Below are positions 24,772 to 34,664 of a stretch of 64,000 nt of DNA, in pieces; position 1 is the first letter of the stretch; every line of letters starts with the position of its first letter. Position numbers and translations under genes: made by a program. A model generated the notes under the pieces. That model was not told the origin of the DNA, did not search any database, and saw only the letters and a program-made list of their open reading frames with translations. Source of the stretch: CALSMU01 sp965230225 (GTDB lineage Bacteria; Bacteroidota; Bacteroidia; Flavobacteriales_D; Parvicellaceae); assembly GCA_965230225.1 (NCBI GenBank), contig CBDDKM010000010.1:992001-1056000 (forward strand), read 5' to 3'.

Positions 24772-27051
24772 ATGAAAATAAAACAACTACTAACCCTATT
24801 CCTCATGATATTCTCTGTTTTAGGAATGCAGGCCCAAACGACCTTCATTACCATAGGAACAGGAACTAACACTAACAACAACACCAACTACCCTGCTCCT
24901 TACGGAAACTGGTATTTTGGTGCCAAGCATCAAATTCTGATTCTAGCTTCTGAACTTTCCGCCCAGGGAATGAGCGCTGGTAACATTTACAGTCTTGGAT
25001 TCCAGGTTGGAAATGCAGAAGGAGCACCTCTAACCGACTTTACCATCGGTATGCAACTGACCTCTGCCACGGATGTTTCAGGACCACTTGCTTCGGGTTT
25101 CACAACCGTTTACGGACCTCAAACTTATACAGAGTCCAATGGCTGGAACACCCATACGTTTTCATCTCCATTCTACTGGGATGGTACATCTAACCTTTTA
25201 ATCGAAACATGTTTTAACAATACGGCTTATACAGGGAATGCGGAAATGATGAATTCATCAACCACATTTGAAAGTACTGTGGTATATAGAGATGATGCAT
25301 CTGGAGTTTGCTCTGCGACGCCATCTCCATGGAACCTAAACACTTATACCACTCGCCCAAATGTTCGACTGGAGTGGCAAGTTCCAAATATTCCTCCTGT
25401 AGCAGATTTCACCGTAAGCTCTACCTCCACTTGCTCTGGTAATGTTCAGTTTTTTGATCAGTCCAACAACAACCCAACTTCATGGTCGTGGGATTTTGGA
25501 GATGGAAATACATCTACTCAACAAAATCCAACTCATACATATATTTCCGGAGGTACATACACTGTAACACTAATAGCTACCAACCAATTTGGTAGTGATA
25601 CTGAGATAAAAAATAACTATGTAACTGTAAACCTATCTGGAGCTACACCTGTTGCCTCCTCCTGTACCCCAGTAACCGGAGATGGAAGCTTAGGGTTCGG
25701 AATTACCAATGTTACTTTTAACACCTTAAATGTTTCTTCAGGAAATGCCAGCGAAGGGTATTCTGATTTTACTTGTGATCAAACAACTGTATTTGCAGGT
25801 CACACCTATAATATTTCAATAGACCATGCACTTCCGACTTATCATAATTGTGCTGCCTGGATAGATTTTAATAACGATGGGATTCTTGATAATTCAACTG
25901 AATTAATTGTTTCAAGCTCAAGTTCTCTCGGAACCAGTGGATCGGTAACTATTCCATCTTCAGCAACTTTAAACACTCCTCTAAGGATGAGAGTCATTGC
26001 AGATTATGACCTTAGTCCAATGCCAACCCCTTGTTTGGACCCGGCCTACGGACAGGCTGAAGATTTCACCATCATTGTAGAACAAGATTCCACTCCTCCG
26101 GTTGTTGATTTTGAGGCAGATGTATTACACACTTGCGATGGTGTTGTAAACTTCACCGATTTATCCACCAATATTCCTTATGCCTGGGCATGGGATTTTG
26201 GTGATGGAAACACTTCTGTTCAACAAAACCCAACGCATACTTACATTACGGATGGAATTTTTGATGTTGAACTAATTGCAACAAATCAATTTGGAAGTGT
26301 CACTCTCGTAAAGACTCTTTATGTGGAAGTTTCAACTGCAAATAATTTAACCATTGCATCTTGTTCTCCGCAAACGTTAGCCAATTGCTGTGGTTATGGA
26401 ATTTACAAAGTTGAATTAAGCTCCATTAACAATGTTACTAATGATGGTGAAGATGGTTATCAGGATTATTCTTGTGATCACTCTACTGACCTACAGATGA
26501 ACAATACCTACCAGCTAAAAGTAAGAACAGGTGCTGACAACCCTCAGGATACTAAGGCGTGGATCGACTATAACAACGATGGTGTTTTTGATGATGCAAC
26601 CGAATTGGTAATGAATAGCGTCAATGATTATGATCCGGTTCAGAATATAACTATTCCTAATACCGGTGTGGTAACAAATACCAGACTAAGAATGAGAGTT
26701 TCATCTGACGAAGTAGGTAGTGGATTAACCAGTTGTTCGGACAACGCAAGAGGACAAACAGAAGATTATGCAGTTAGTATTATGCCCGCAGGAGTTAATA
26801 CTCCGGCAGAAATTAACTTCCTTGTTTATCCAAACCCAGCTTCGGATGAAATCAACATTCAATCTTATGACCAACAATTAAGAAGAATTAAATTGATGAA
26901 TGTAGTTGGTCAAACTGTTTTAGAAATGATTCCAACAATTGGAAACGAATTGATAAATATAAATGTTGCTAACCTTAGCACCGGTACATACCTGGTGGAG
27001 GTAGAAGCAATGAATGGACAAAAATCAGTGAAGAAAGTGACTATTAAGTAG
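24772..27051 (+). CDS. Secreted PKD/GEVED protein with T9SS type A C-terminus
   Basis: 759 residues. A signal peptide spans 1-21. Residues 24-203 are the module also found inside the 1359-residue protein. A (PKD-GEVED) pair then occurs twice: PKD at about 208-287 and 444-520 (both with SWDFGDGNTS-like or AWDFGDGNTS cores), GEVED at about 297-436 and 528-671. Each GEVED unit has a possible calcium loop, DFNNDGILD or DYNNDGVFD. Residues 683-759 are a type A sorting domain (FLVYPNPASDEINIQ, GTYLVEVE). The protein should be exported by T9SS to the surface. No catalytic motif was seen. The next large gene starts eight bases downstream. Confidence 0.9.
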   Translation: MKIKQLLTLFLMIFSVLGMQAQTTFITIGTGTNTNNNTNYPAPYGNWYFGAKHQILILASELSAQGMSAGNIYSLGFQVGNAEGAPLTDFTIGMQLTSATDVSGPLASGFTTVYGPQTYTESNGWNTHTFSSPFYWDGTSNLLIETCFNNTAYTGNAEMMNSSTTFESTVVYRDDASGVCSATPSPWNLNTYTTRPNVRLEWQVPNIPPVADFTVSSTSTCSGNVQFFDQSNNNPTSWSWDFGDGNTSTQQNPTHTYISGGTYTVTLIATNQFGSDTEIKNNYVTVNLSGATPVASSCTPVTGDGSLGFGITNVTFNTLNVSSGNASEGYSDFTCDQTTVFAGHTYNISIDHALPTYHNCAAWIDFNNDGILDNSTELIVSSSSSLGTSGSVTIPSSATLNTPLRMRVIADYDLSPMPTPCLDPAYGQAEDFTIIVEQDSTPPVVDFEADVLHTCDGVVNFTDLSTNIPYAWAWDFGDGNTSVQQNPTHTYITDGIFDVELIATNQFGSVTLVKTLYVEVSTANNLTIASCSPQTLANCCGYGIYKVELSSINNVTNDGEDGYQDYSCDHSTDLQMNNTYQLKVRTGADNPQDTKAWIDYNNDGVFDDATELVMNSVNDYDPVQNITIPNTGVVTNTRLRMRVSSDEVGSGLTSCSDNARGQTEDYAVSIMPAGVNTPAEINFLVYPNPASDEINIQSYDQQLRRIKLMNVVGQTVLEMIPTIGNELININVANLSTGTYLVEVEAMNGQKSVKKVTIK

Positions 27052-27058
27052 GGAAGCT

Positions 27059-30000
27059 ATGAAAGCGTTATTATTGACTTTGAGTGCATTTTTAATATGC
27101 ACCTCCTCATTCGCCACACACCTTATTGGAGGAAACCTTGGATATGAATATTTAGGAATTTTTGGAGGAAACTACCGATACAAAATATCTCTTGTAACCT
27201 ATACCAATTGTGGCCCAGGATCGAATGTACCACTTCCGGAAGGACCGGATTTATTAGTTGGAGTCTACGAGCATGATGTGCAAAATGACCCTACTGCGGG
27301 TGGAAACAAGAATTTCATCACCAATGTAACTATTACCTTGGTGGATTCTAATAAAATTGAGCCCAACATGCCAAGTAACTGTTCTGTAGGAGCATCTACT
27401 TGTATTTATAAAGGGGTTTATGAAGGAACTGTGGATTTACCACTTAACTTTAATGGGTACCACATTTTTTACGAACGCTGCTGTAGAAATGCCAGTATCG
27501 TCAATTTGATCCCATCGGAGTCTATGGCGTTTCACGCCTATATCTCTCCACCTCTACTAGGAAATAGTTCCCCCGTATTTACTGATGACCCAATCCCCTT
27601 CCTTTGTGTTGGAGATACTACAACTATACTAAACACAGCTGTTGACCCGGATGGAGACATGCTGGTTTTTAGTTTTGAGCACCCATATAATGGTTTTGCC
27701 AATGCTACGAACCCTGCTCCTAACCCTCCTACTCCTTCATTAGGGTGGACTATCCCATTGGTAACTTATGCAGGTGGCTATAACGTCAACACTCCATTTG
27801 GAGCTGGGGGATATTCCAATATCAACGCCTCCACTGGATTAACAACTTATGTACCACCTACTACTGGTGATTATGTGGTAGCAGTGGAAATTAAAGAGTA
27901 TAGAAATGGAAACCTAATTGGTATTACAAGAAGAGACTTACAATTACTGGTATTAAACTGTCCTCCTAACCCAGCTCCTAATATTGACCCTGCAGCAGGA
28001 ACTACTGCTACTCAATTTAGCCTGGAAGAAGGAGAAACTTTGTGTTTTGATTTTGGATATAATGATCCTAATGGAGACAGCTTAACGCTCACCGCACAAG
28101 GAACAGTTTTTGACAATGCAGTTGTAAATCCTAATGCTACAATTACTCAACCGGTTACCGGATTGGATACAGTATCTACAGAATTTTGCTGGACTACTGA
28201 TTGTGGACAGGCTCAAGCACTTCCATATCAATTCCAGGTTTCGGTAACGGATAATGGATGCCCGCCAAAAACCACCAACTCGGTATATCAAATTACGGTT
28301 AACCCAGTAGCCCCTCCAGATTCCATTTCAGGACCTGAGGTAATATGTCAATTTGCAACAGATACCTATACCACTCAAAACATACCTAACACAACATACA
28401 ATTGGTCCGTAACGGGTGGAAATATTACAGCCAATAATGGAAACTCCATTGATGTTCAGTGGACCAGCCCTGGTACTGGAACAATATCTCTTACTGCAGA
28501 GAATCAGTTTGGATGTACTTCTGCACCAATTACCAAAGATGTAACGGTAACGATTGCTCCGTCGGTGGAAGCAGGGAATGATACAACGATTTGTTTCGGA
28601 GATACCATTACTCTTTCAGGAAGTACAGTTGCATTACCTGGTTATACTGCTAATTGGACTCCGTTAAGTAACATTATTAATGAGACTTCATTAACACCAG
28701 ATGTTTTCCCCGCTGACACTACTACTTATTACTTAACCATCGATATTGGAGGTGGATGTTTTGGGGTAGATAGCGTAAAAGTGAATGTAAACATTCCATT
28801 TGTTGATGCTGGTACTGACACTAGTATTTGTGCAGGAGATAGTGTACAACTTAATGGTTCTTCCTCTATTGGAACTATTAACTGGACACCTCCCGGAGAC
28901 CTAGATGATCCATCTAGTTATACTCCATGGGCATCTCCTACTGTAACCACTCCATACATTCTTCAACTAACAGATGCTTTAGGGTGTATTATTACTGATA
29001 CTGTTACTGTAAATGTAGATGCTGCCTTTACGCTAACAGTAAGCAACGATACTACCATCTGTGATGGTGATTGTGCTAACTTGTCCGCTTCAGGAGCCAC
29101 AACTTATGCATGGACTCCATCGGCAACCATTAATGATACTACTCTTGCAGCTCCTATAGCTTGCCCAACAGCCACTGAAACTTACTTTGTTTATGCTGCT
29201 AACGGAGCTTGTTTAGATACTGCTCAAGTAACTGTTACTGTAAGCCCTGCACCTAACATGACCGTTGGAGGTGATGTAACCATCTGTGCGGGTGACACTG
29301 TACAAATTTCTGCAGCAGGTGTTACCAATTATAGTTGGTCACCTACTGATTCTATTTCCGACCCAACCATTGCTGATCCATTGGTTTGGCCTTCTCAAAC
29401 TACCACATACATTGTTACAGGGTCAGACGGAATTGGATGTAATGCAGTAGATTCAGTTGTTGTTACTGTTAACCCACTTCCAGCAGTATTTGCAGGAAAC
29501 GATACCAGCTATTGTATTGGAGACTCAGTTCAGTTAAACGCAACTGGAGCCGATACTTATGTATGGACTCCAACAACTGATCTTTCTGATCCGAACATTG
29601 CTAATCCTTATGCTACAGGAACAGGTAACATGACTTACATTGTAGAAGGTACTGATGCCAATGGATGTGTGAATACGGATACCATTGATGTAACAGTTAA
29701 TGCTCTTCCGGTAATCACCATTTCTAATGATACGACCATTTGTATTAACGATACCATATCGCTTACAGCTGGTGGTGGTGATACCTACAGTTGGAACCCA
29801 ACTGCTACGCTGGGTACTCCTTCTCAGGCTACAACTACAGCTTTCCCTGTTACAACTACCACTTACGAAGCCATCGTAACTGATCTTAATGGTTGTGTAG
29901 ACAGTGCTGAAGTTGATGTAACTGTTCAAACACTTCCTGCTGTGGATGCAGGACTGGATGTAGATATTTGTTTTGGTGATACCATTCAACTGACTGCAAC

Positions 30001-32509
30001 TGGTGCTACAGGATACACCTGGGCTCCGGCTGACTCTATTTCTAACATTAACATTGCAGATCCTCTGGTTTGGCCTTCGGATACCACTGAGTACATTGTT
30101 ACTGGTGCTGATGGACTGAACTGTATCAACACCGATACCGTTGTGGTTAATGTAAACCCACTTCCTACTCCTGATGCAGGACCGGATCTTTGGGTTTGTC
30201 CTGGTGATCAGGTACAAATCAATGCAACCGGTGGAGGTACTTATAGCTGGTCGCCAGCTACAGGGCTTTCTGATCCTAACATCGATAACCCAATGGCAGG
30301 TCCTGCCGATACTACCATCTACATACTTTCAGTAACCGATGGTAATGGATGTATCGATACTGATACCATGACTGTATTTGTTAATGCTACCGTTCCTACT
30401 GATGCTGGTACTGACACCACCATTTGTGAGGGTGACACCATTCAAATTGGTGGAGCTCCTACCTCGGTAAATGGTACCACTTTCTTCTGGACCCCTGCTG
30501 GTTTGGTAGACGATCCTAACGTGGCTAACCCAATGGCATTCCCAACAGTGGATACCTGGTTCTATGTAGCCACTACTAACGACACTTGTTCGGGGCTGGA
30601 TTCTGTTCTGGTAACAGTTAATCCTTATCCACTGGCTAATGCTGGTGCAGATATTCAAATTTGTATTGGTGATACGGCTCAACTGGGAGCTACAGGTGGA
30701 GTTTCTTATGTATGGACTCCTGACCTTGATCTTTCTGATGACAGCATTGCTGGTCCTCAGGCATGGCCGATGGATACCACTGCTTATGTGGTAGCAGTAA
30801 CTGATGCCAATGGATGTACTCAAACAGATACCATGGAGGTGATTGTAAATCCTCTTCCTACGGTGAGTGCAGGAGCAGATGATGCCATTTGTTTGGGAGA
30901 CACAGCTCAACTATCTGCTTCGGGTGGTGATCTTTACACATGGACACCGGCAGACAGCTTGAGTGATGCCAACATCTTTGATCCGATGGCATGGCCTACA
31001 GCAACGACTGATTACATTGTTACAGTAACTGACTCTAATGGATGTATCAACTCGGATACCATGACGCTAAGTATTAATAGTTTGCCAATAGTTGATGCCG
31101 GAGCAGATGTTAATTTCTGTATTGGAGATTCAGTTCAACTAGGTGCTTCTGGTGCTGACACTTATGTATGGACTCCTGGTACTGATCTTTCTGATCCAAA
31201 CATCGCTGACCCATGGGCAACTTCCATCTTTACTCAAAACTATGTAGTAGAAGGTACTGATGGTAACGGATGTCAGAATACAGATACAGTTCTTGTAATT
31301 GTAAATAGCCTTCCTCAAGTAGATGCCGGAGCAGATGTACAATTATGTATTGGAGATTCTGTACAATTACAAGCTAATGGAGCTGACTCATTTATATGGT
31401 CACCTGCAACAGGACTATCGAACGCTACTATTGATGACCCATGGGCATCTCCAACTGATACTACTGAGTACATTGTAACGGGTACAGACGGAAACAATTG
31501 TGTAAACACAGATACCATGACAGTAGTTGTAAATCCTCTACCTAATGCGGTGGCTGGACCAGATGTAGATATTTGTTTAGGGGATTCTACTCAACTATCC
31601 GCAACAGGAGGTGTAAGCTATGCATGGACACCTTCTATGTATGTTACCGACTCTACTTTAGCTGATCCAATGGCATTTCCGGATACAACCATGAACTTTA
31701 CTGTAATGGTAACCGATAGTAATGCTTGTATCAACTACGATACAACTACCGTAAACGTATTTAGAATTTCCACCATTGCAGACACTACTTTCTGTGTTGG
31801 AGATAGTGTTCAATTGAATGTATTTGGATCACCGGGGAATACCTTTGTATGGACTCCATCTGCAGGGCTTTCTGATCCTAATATAATTGATCCATGGGCA
31901 GCTCCTGCTAATACAACTACCTATACAGTAACAGTAACCGATGTTGTAGGTTGTGTAGATCAGGATTCTGTTACCATTAATATCTTAAGTGCTCCAATAG
32001 CATCATTCGACACTGAGATCATGGCAGGATGTGATGGAGCTGTGGTAGAATTCACTAATACTTCTATTGATGGTATAAGTCACCTATGGATCTTTGGAGA
32101 TGGAACAACTACAGACGAAGATGATCCGGAACATACCTTCCCGTATTCTGAAAACTTCACTACAACTTTAGTGGTTACCAACTCGGATGGATGTACAGAT
32201 ACAGCTATATTTAATGGAGCAGCTCTTTCGTTCGACGATTACTTTAATGTTGCAATCCCTAATGTCTTTACACCAAATAACGATGGGCAAAATGACATTT
32301 TTAACGTAGTAATCGCAGGAAAACTTTATCGTTGTACTGATATGAGAATTTACAATAGATGGGGGCAATTGATGTTCAAGTCTACTGGTAATAATACTAA
32401 GTGGGATGGACATACTTCTGTTGGAGAAGAAGTACCGGAAGGAACCTACTTTTACACCATTGATGTTGCCGGAATTCAATACAGCGGTACACTAATGATA
32501 TTCAGATAG
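27059..32509 (+). CDS. Giant repeat surface protein, gliding-motility-type C-terminus
   Basis: 1816 residues. A signal peptide spans 1-19 (SSFA|THLIGG). Residues 20-300 are the N-terminal module shared with the protein at 16458 (HLIGGNLGYEY, ERCCRNAS, DPDGDML). A PKD-like domain lies at 420-500. Residues 501-1640 hold 15 tandem Ig-like units of about 76 residues, each starting AG.D..IC.GD..QL and containing W.P, DP and GC..TDT motifs. A PKD domain lies at 1645-1725 (WIFGDGTTTDEDD). Residues 1727-1816 are the type B sorting domain (IPNVFTPNNDGQNDIF, RWGQLMFKS, GTLMIFR). The length and single Cys pair per repeat suggest a long, disulfide-stiffened surface fibre, which is inference. It is probably co-transcribed with the preceding gene. 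Confidence 0.9.
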   Translation: MKALLLTLSAFLICTSSFATHLIGGNLGYEYLGIFGGNYRYKISLVTYTNCGPGSNVPLPEGPDLLVGVYEHDVQNDPTAGGNKNFITNVTITLVDSNKIEPNMPSNCSVGASTCIYKGVYEGTVDLPLNFNGYHIFYERCCRNASIVNLIPSESMAFHAYISPPLLGNSSPVFTDDPIPFLCVGDTTTILNTAVDPDGDMLVFSFEHPYNGFANATNPAPNPPTPSLGWTIPLVTYAGGYNVNTPFGAGGYSNINASTGLTTYVPPTTGDYVVAVEIKEYRNGNLIGITRRDLQLLVLNCPPNPAPNIDPAAGTTATQFSLEEGETLCFDFGYNDPNGDSLTLTAQGTVFDNAVVNPNATITQPVTGLDTVSTEFCWTTDCGQAQALPYQFQVSVTDNGCPPKTTNSVYQITVNPVAPPDSISGPEVICQFATDTYTTQNIPNTTYNWSVTGGNITANNGNSIDVQWTSPGTGTISLTAENQFGCTSAPITKDVTVTIAPSVEAGNDTTICFGDTITLSGSTVALPGYTANWTPLSNIINETSLTPDVFPADTTTYYLTIDIGGGCFGVDSVKVNVNIPFVDAGTDTSICAGDSVQLNGSSSIGTINWTPPGDLDDPSSYTPWASPTVTTPYILQLTDALGCIITDTVTVNVDAAFTLTVSNDTTICDGDCANLSASGATTYAWTPSATINDTTLAAPIACPTATETYFVYAANGACLDTAQVTVTVSPAPNMTVGGDVTICAGDTVQISAAGVTNYSWSPTDSISDPTIADPLVWPSQTTTYIVTGSDGIGCNAVDSVVVTVNPLPAVFAGNDTSYCIGDSVQLNATGADTYVWTPTTDLSDPNIANPYATGTGNMTYIVEGTDANGCVNTDTIDVTVNALPVITISNDTTICINDTISLTAGGGDTYSWNPTATLGTPSQATTTAFPVTTTTYEAIVTDLNGCVDSAEVDVTVQTLPAVDAGLDVDICFGDTIQLTATGATGYTWAPADSISNINIADPLVWPSDTTEYIVTGADGLNCINTDTVVVNVNPLPTPDAGPDLWVCPGDQVQINATGGGTYSWSPATGLSDPNIDNPMAGPADTTIYILSVTDGNGCIDTDTMTVFVNATVPTDAGTDTTICEGDTIQIGGAPTSVNGTTFFWTPAGLVDDPNVANPMAFPTVDTWFYVATTNDTCSGLDSVLVTVNPYPLANAGADIQICIGDTAQLGATGGVSYVWTPDLDLSDDSIAGPQAWPMDTTAYVVAVTDANGCTQTDTMEVIVNPLPTVSAGADDAICLGDTAQLSASGGDLYTWTPADSLSDANIFDPMAWPTATTDYIVTVTDSNGCINSDTMTLSINSLPIVDAGADVNFCIGDSVQLGASGADTYVWTPGTDLSDPNIADPWATSIFTQNYVVEGTDGNGCQNTDTVLVIVNSLPQVDAGADVQLCIGDSVQLQANGADSFIWSPATGLSNATIDDPWASPTDTTEYIVTGTDGNNCVNTDTMTVVVNPLPNAVAGPDVDICLGDSTQLSATGGVSYAWTPSMYVTDSTLADPMAFPDTTMNFTVMVTDSNACINYDTTTVNVFRISTIADTTFCVGDSVQLNVFGSPGNTFVWTPSAGLSDPNIIDPWAAPANTTTYTVTVTDVVGCVDQDSVTINILSAPIASFDTEIMAGCDGAVVEFTNTSIDGISHLWIFGDGTTTDEDDPEHTFPYSENFTTTLVVTNSDGCTDTAIFNGAALSFDDYFNVAIPNVFTPNNDGQNDIFNVVIAGKLYRCTDMRIYNRWGQLMFKSTGNNTKWDGHTSVGEEVPEGTYFYTIDVAGIQYSGTLMIFR
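28559..31981 (+). repeat. Array of 15 tandem coding repeats, about 228 bases each
   Basis: Repeat starts fall near residues 503, 582, 657, 733, 808, 885, 960, 1037, 1112, 1191, 1268, 1343, 1419, 1496 and 1569 of the protein. Units differ by many substitutions, and the last ones before the C-terminal PKD domain are as divergent as the first. Similarity is strongest in units 10-13 (GADxxxCxGDxxQLxAxG). Confidence 0.85.
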
Positions 32510-32517
32510 TCAACAAA

Positions 32518-33759
32518 CTAAGCATTTATCAGGTCCCGTAGCATATTGAGTGCAAATAACGCACTAACCTTTATGTTACGGGATCTGTTTTTTCCAAAAG
32601 AAAACTTTTTACTTATTACAGTGTCTTTGGTTGCTACAGCAATCCAAACTGTACCCACCGGCTTTTCTTCTGTTCCTCCCCCTGGACCAGCTATTCCCGA
32701 AGTTGCAACAGCGTAGGTGGTTTTCATTCTATTAAGCACTCCCTTAGCCATTTGTTCTACAACAGATTTACTAACAGCCCCAAATTCAATCAAGTCAGAT
32801 TCGAGAACATTAAGTTCCTGCTGTTTAACTTCATTTGCATAGGAAATCACACTTCCTTTAAAGAATTCAGAACTTCCGGGAACAGATGTAATCAAATGAG
32901 CAATATAGCCACCTGTACAACTTTCGGCAGTGGCAAGGGTTTGACCTGATCCCATTAATAGATTAGCTACCACTTCATTTATCTCATCCTTTTCAAAACC
33001 GTATATGTACTGTGGTATTATACCCTGTAACTCAGCAACCTTAGTATCTATGTTCTCAATCAATCTAGACTTATCCTTTCCTACAGAACTCAACCTTAGT
33101 TTTACAATTCCAGGAGAAGGTAAATAAGCCAACTTGATATTGATCTCTGAAAGGCTTTCTTCCCATTCAGCAATTAACTCAGCCAGATAAGATTCCCCTA
33201 TACCAATTGTACGAACAGTCCTATGTACTACCGCCTGATCCACAAACCTCTCACTTAAACGTGGTAGTACCTGCTCTTTCATGATCCCTTTCATCTCGAA
33301 CGGAACACCGGGCATAGAAACATAGATTATTCCTTCTTGTTCAAACCACATTCCACTGGCTGTTCCTCTGGAATTATCCAAAACCATACAATTAGCCGGC
33401 AACATTGCCTGAGCTTCATTTACCGGAAGCATTTCCAGTCCCTTCCCCTCAAAATATTTAGTGATTTTCTCCAATACTTCAGATTTCATTTCCAACTTGG
33501 TATTGAAATACTTACAAAGTGTACTTTTGGTAATATCATCTTTGGTTGGCCCTAACCCACCGGTCATTAATATTATTTGAGCTCTTTCAGAAGCTTCTTT
33601 TAAGGTACTTAATATATGATCTTCGGAATCGGTTATGGTGGTAATTTGGTAAGAGGTAATTCCAATTAAATTTAATTGTTCCCCCATCCAACTCCCATTG
33701 GTATTTATGGTTTGTCCAATTAACAACTCATCTCCAATGGAAATTATTTCTGCTCGCAT
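32518..33759 (-). CDS. cinA: CinA-like protein, nicotinamide-nucleotide amidase family
   Basis: 413 residues from the ATG at 33759 (MRAEIISIGDELLIGQ). An in-frame start 11 codons earlier is less like the family. The N-terminal MoCF-like domain has GDELLIGQTINTN and TGGLGPTKDD. The C-terminal CinA domain (about 255-413) has ESCTGGYIAHLITSVPGSS and TSGIAGPGGGTEEKPVGTVW. The family deamidates NMN in pyridine-nucleotide recycling and was first named for competence. Its 5' region is adjacent to the divergent DUF4197 gene. Confidence 0.93.
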   Translation of the reverse strand: MRAEIISIGDELLIGQTINTNGSWMGEQLNLIGITSYQITTITDSEDHILSTLKEASERAQIILMTGGLGPTKDDITKSTLCKYFNTKLEMKSEVLEKITKYFEGKGLEMLPVNEAQAMLPANCMVLDNSRGTASGMWFEQEGIIYVSMPGVPFEMKGIMKEQVLPRLSERFVDQAVVHRTVRTIGIGESYLAELIAEWEESLSEINIKLAYLPSPGIVKLRLSSVGKDKSRLIENIDTKVAELQGIIPQYIYGFEKDEINEVVANLLMGSGQTLATAESCTGGYIAHLITSVPGSSEFFKGSVISYANEVKQQELNVLESDLIEFGAVSKSVVEQMAKGVLNRMKTTYAVATSGIAGPGGGTEEKPVGTVWIAVATKDTVISKKFSFGKNRSRNIKVSALFALNMLRDLINA

Positions 33760-33851
33760 TTCTGTTCTCCTTTTGATACTAAAATTAATCAATTATGAAT
33801 GATGGCAAAATAATTGTTATGTTTACTAATCAAAACATTTTACACGATAAT

Positions 33852-34598
33852 ATGAAAAGGAATTTAATCATTTTAGCACTTGCTTCCACCACCATATTTA
33901 CTGCATGCGACGAACTAACGAATGTACTAGAAACTACTAACACTGTTTTGGGTTCTGAGGGAGGTGGTGCTCCGGCTCTTACCAACGATGAAGTTATTGC
34001 CGGACTGAAAGAAGCTCTTACTGTAGGTATTTCAAATGGATCAGGATTAGCCTCTAAGGAAGATGGTTTTTTCAAGAATCCTAAAATAAAATTGCCATTC
34101 CCTGAAGATGCAATTAAAGTAAAAGAAAAAGCTATTCAATTAGGACTTCAAGATAAAGTTGACCAATTTGAATTAACATTAAACAGGGCTGCAGAAGAAG
34201 CCTCTAAAGAAGCTAAACCAATTTTCGTTAATGCCATTAAAGAAATGACTATTGCAGATGGTTTTACTATTCTAAAAGGAGAAGACAATGCCGCAACTAA
34301 CTATTTAAGAGACAAAACAACAAGTAAACTTAAAGCTGCATTTTTACCTAAGGTTAAAACTGCCATCGAAAAAGTGAACTTAACTAAATATTGGGAACCA
34401 TTAACCAAAGCATACAATACTGCAAATATGTTTGGTAATAACGAAGACATTAATACAGACCTTAACGAATATGTAACTGACAAAGCTGTTACTGGTCTAT
34501 TCATGCTTATTGAAGATGAAGAGAAGAAAATTCGTAAGGACCCTATTGCAAGGGTTACTGATGTACTTCAAAAAGTATTTGGATCATTGGATAATTAA
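33852..34598 (+). CDS. DUF4197 domain lipoprotein
   Basis: 248 residues from the ATG at 33852. A longer frame from 33795 would hide the signal peptide. The N-terminus MKRNLIILALASTTIFTACD has a lipobox (FTAC, Cys19). The remainder is a helical DUF4197 domain with EALTVGISNGS and YLRDKTTSKLKAAFLPKV. The family is widespread in Proteobacteria and Bacteroidota; its function is unknown. It is a single gene followed by an intrinsic terminator. Confidence 0.88.
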   Translation: MKRNLIILALASTTIFTACDELTNVLETTNTVLGSEGGGAPALTNDEVIAGLKEALTVGISNGSGLASKEDGFFKNPKIKLPFPEDAIKVKEKAIQLGLQDKVDQFELTLNRAAEEASKEAKPIFVNAIKEMTIADGFTILKGEDNAATNYLRDKTTSKLKAAFLPKVKTAIEKVNLTKYWEPLTKAYNTANMFGNNEDINTDLNEYVTDKAVTGLFMLIEDEEKKIRKDPIARVTDVLQKVFGSLDN

Positions 34599-34620
34599 TC
34601 CATTTCCTCAACCATTTAGA

Positions 34621-34656
34621 AAGCCTGATCTGGATTACGGATTAGGCTTTTTTTAT
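34621..34656 (+). terminator. Intrinsic terminator after DUF4197 gene
   Basis: AAGCCTGATC pairs with GATTAGGCTT (one G-U wobble) across a nine-base loop, followed by a run of seven T. It lies 22 bases after the stop. Confidence 0.85.
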
Positions 34657-34664
34657 TTAATTTT

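Noticed and set aside
29534..30910. Long open frames on the minus strand inside the repeat array (227 and 193 residues).
   Set aside because: They lie opposite the repeated Ig-like coding sequence and repeat with the same period; they are shadows of the codon pattern, with no recognisable domain.
16458..32509. The giant-protein region considered as a mobile or prophage island.
   Set aside because: No integrase, transposase, tRNA-flanking repeat or phage gene is present, and the glycerol operon inside is ordinary chromosomal content.
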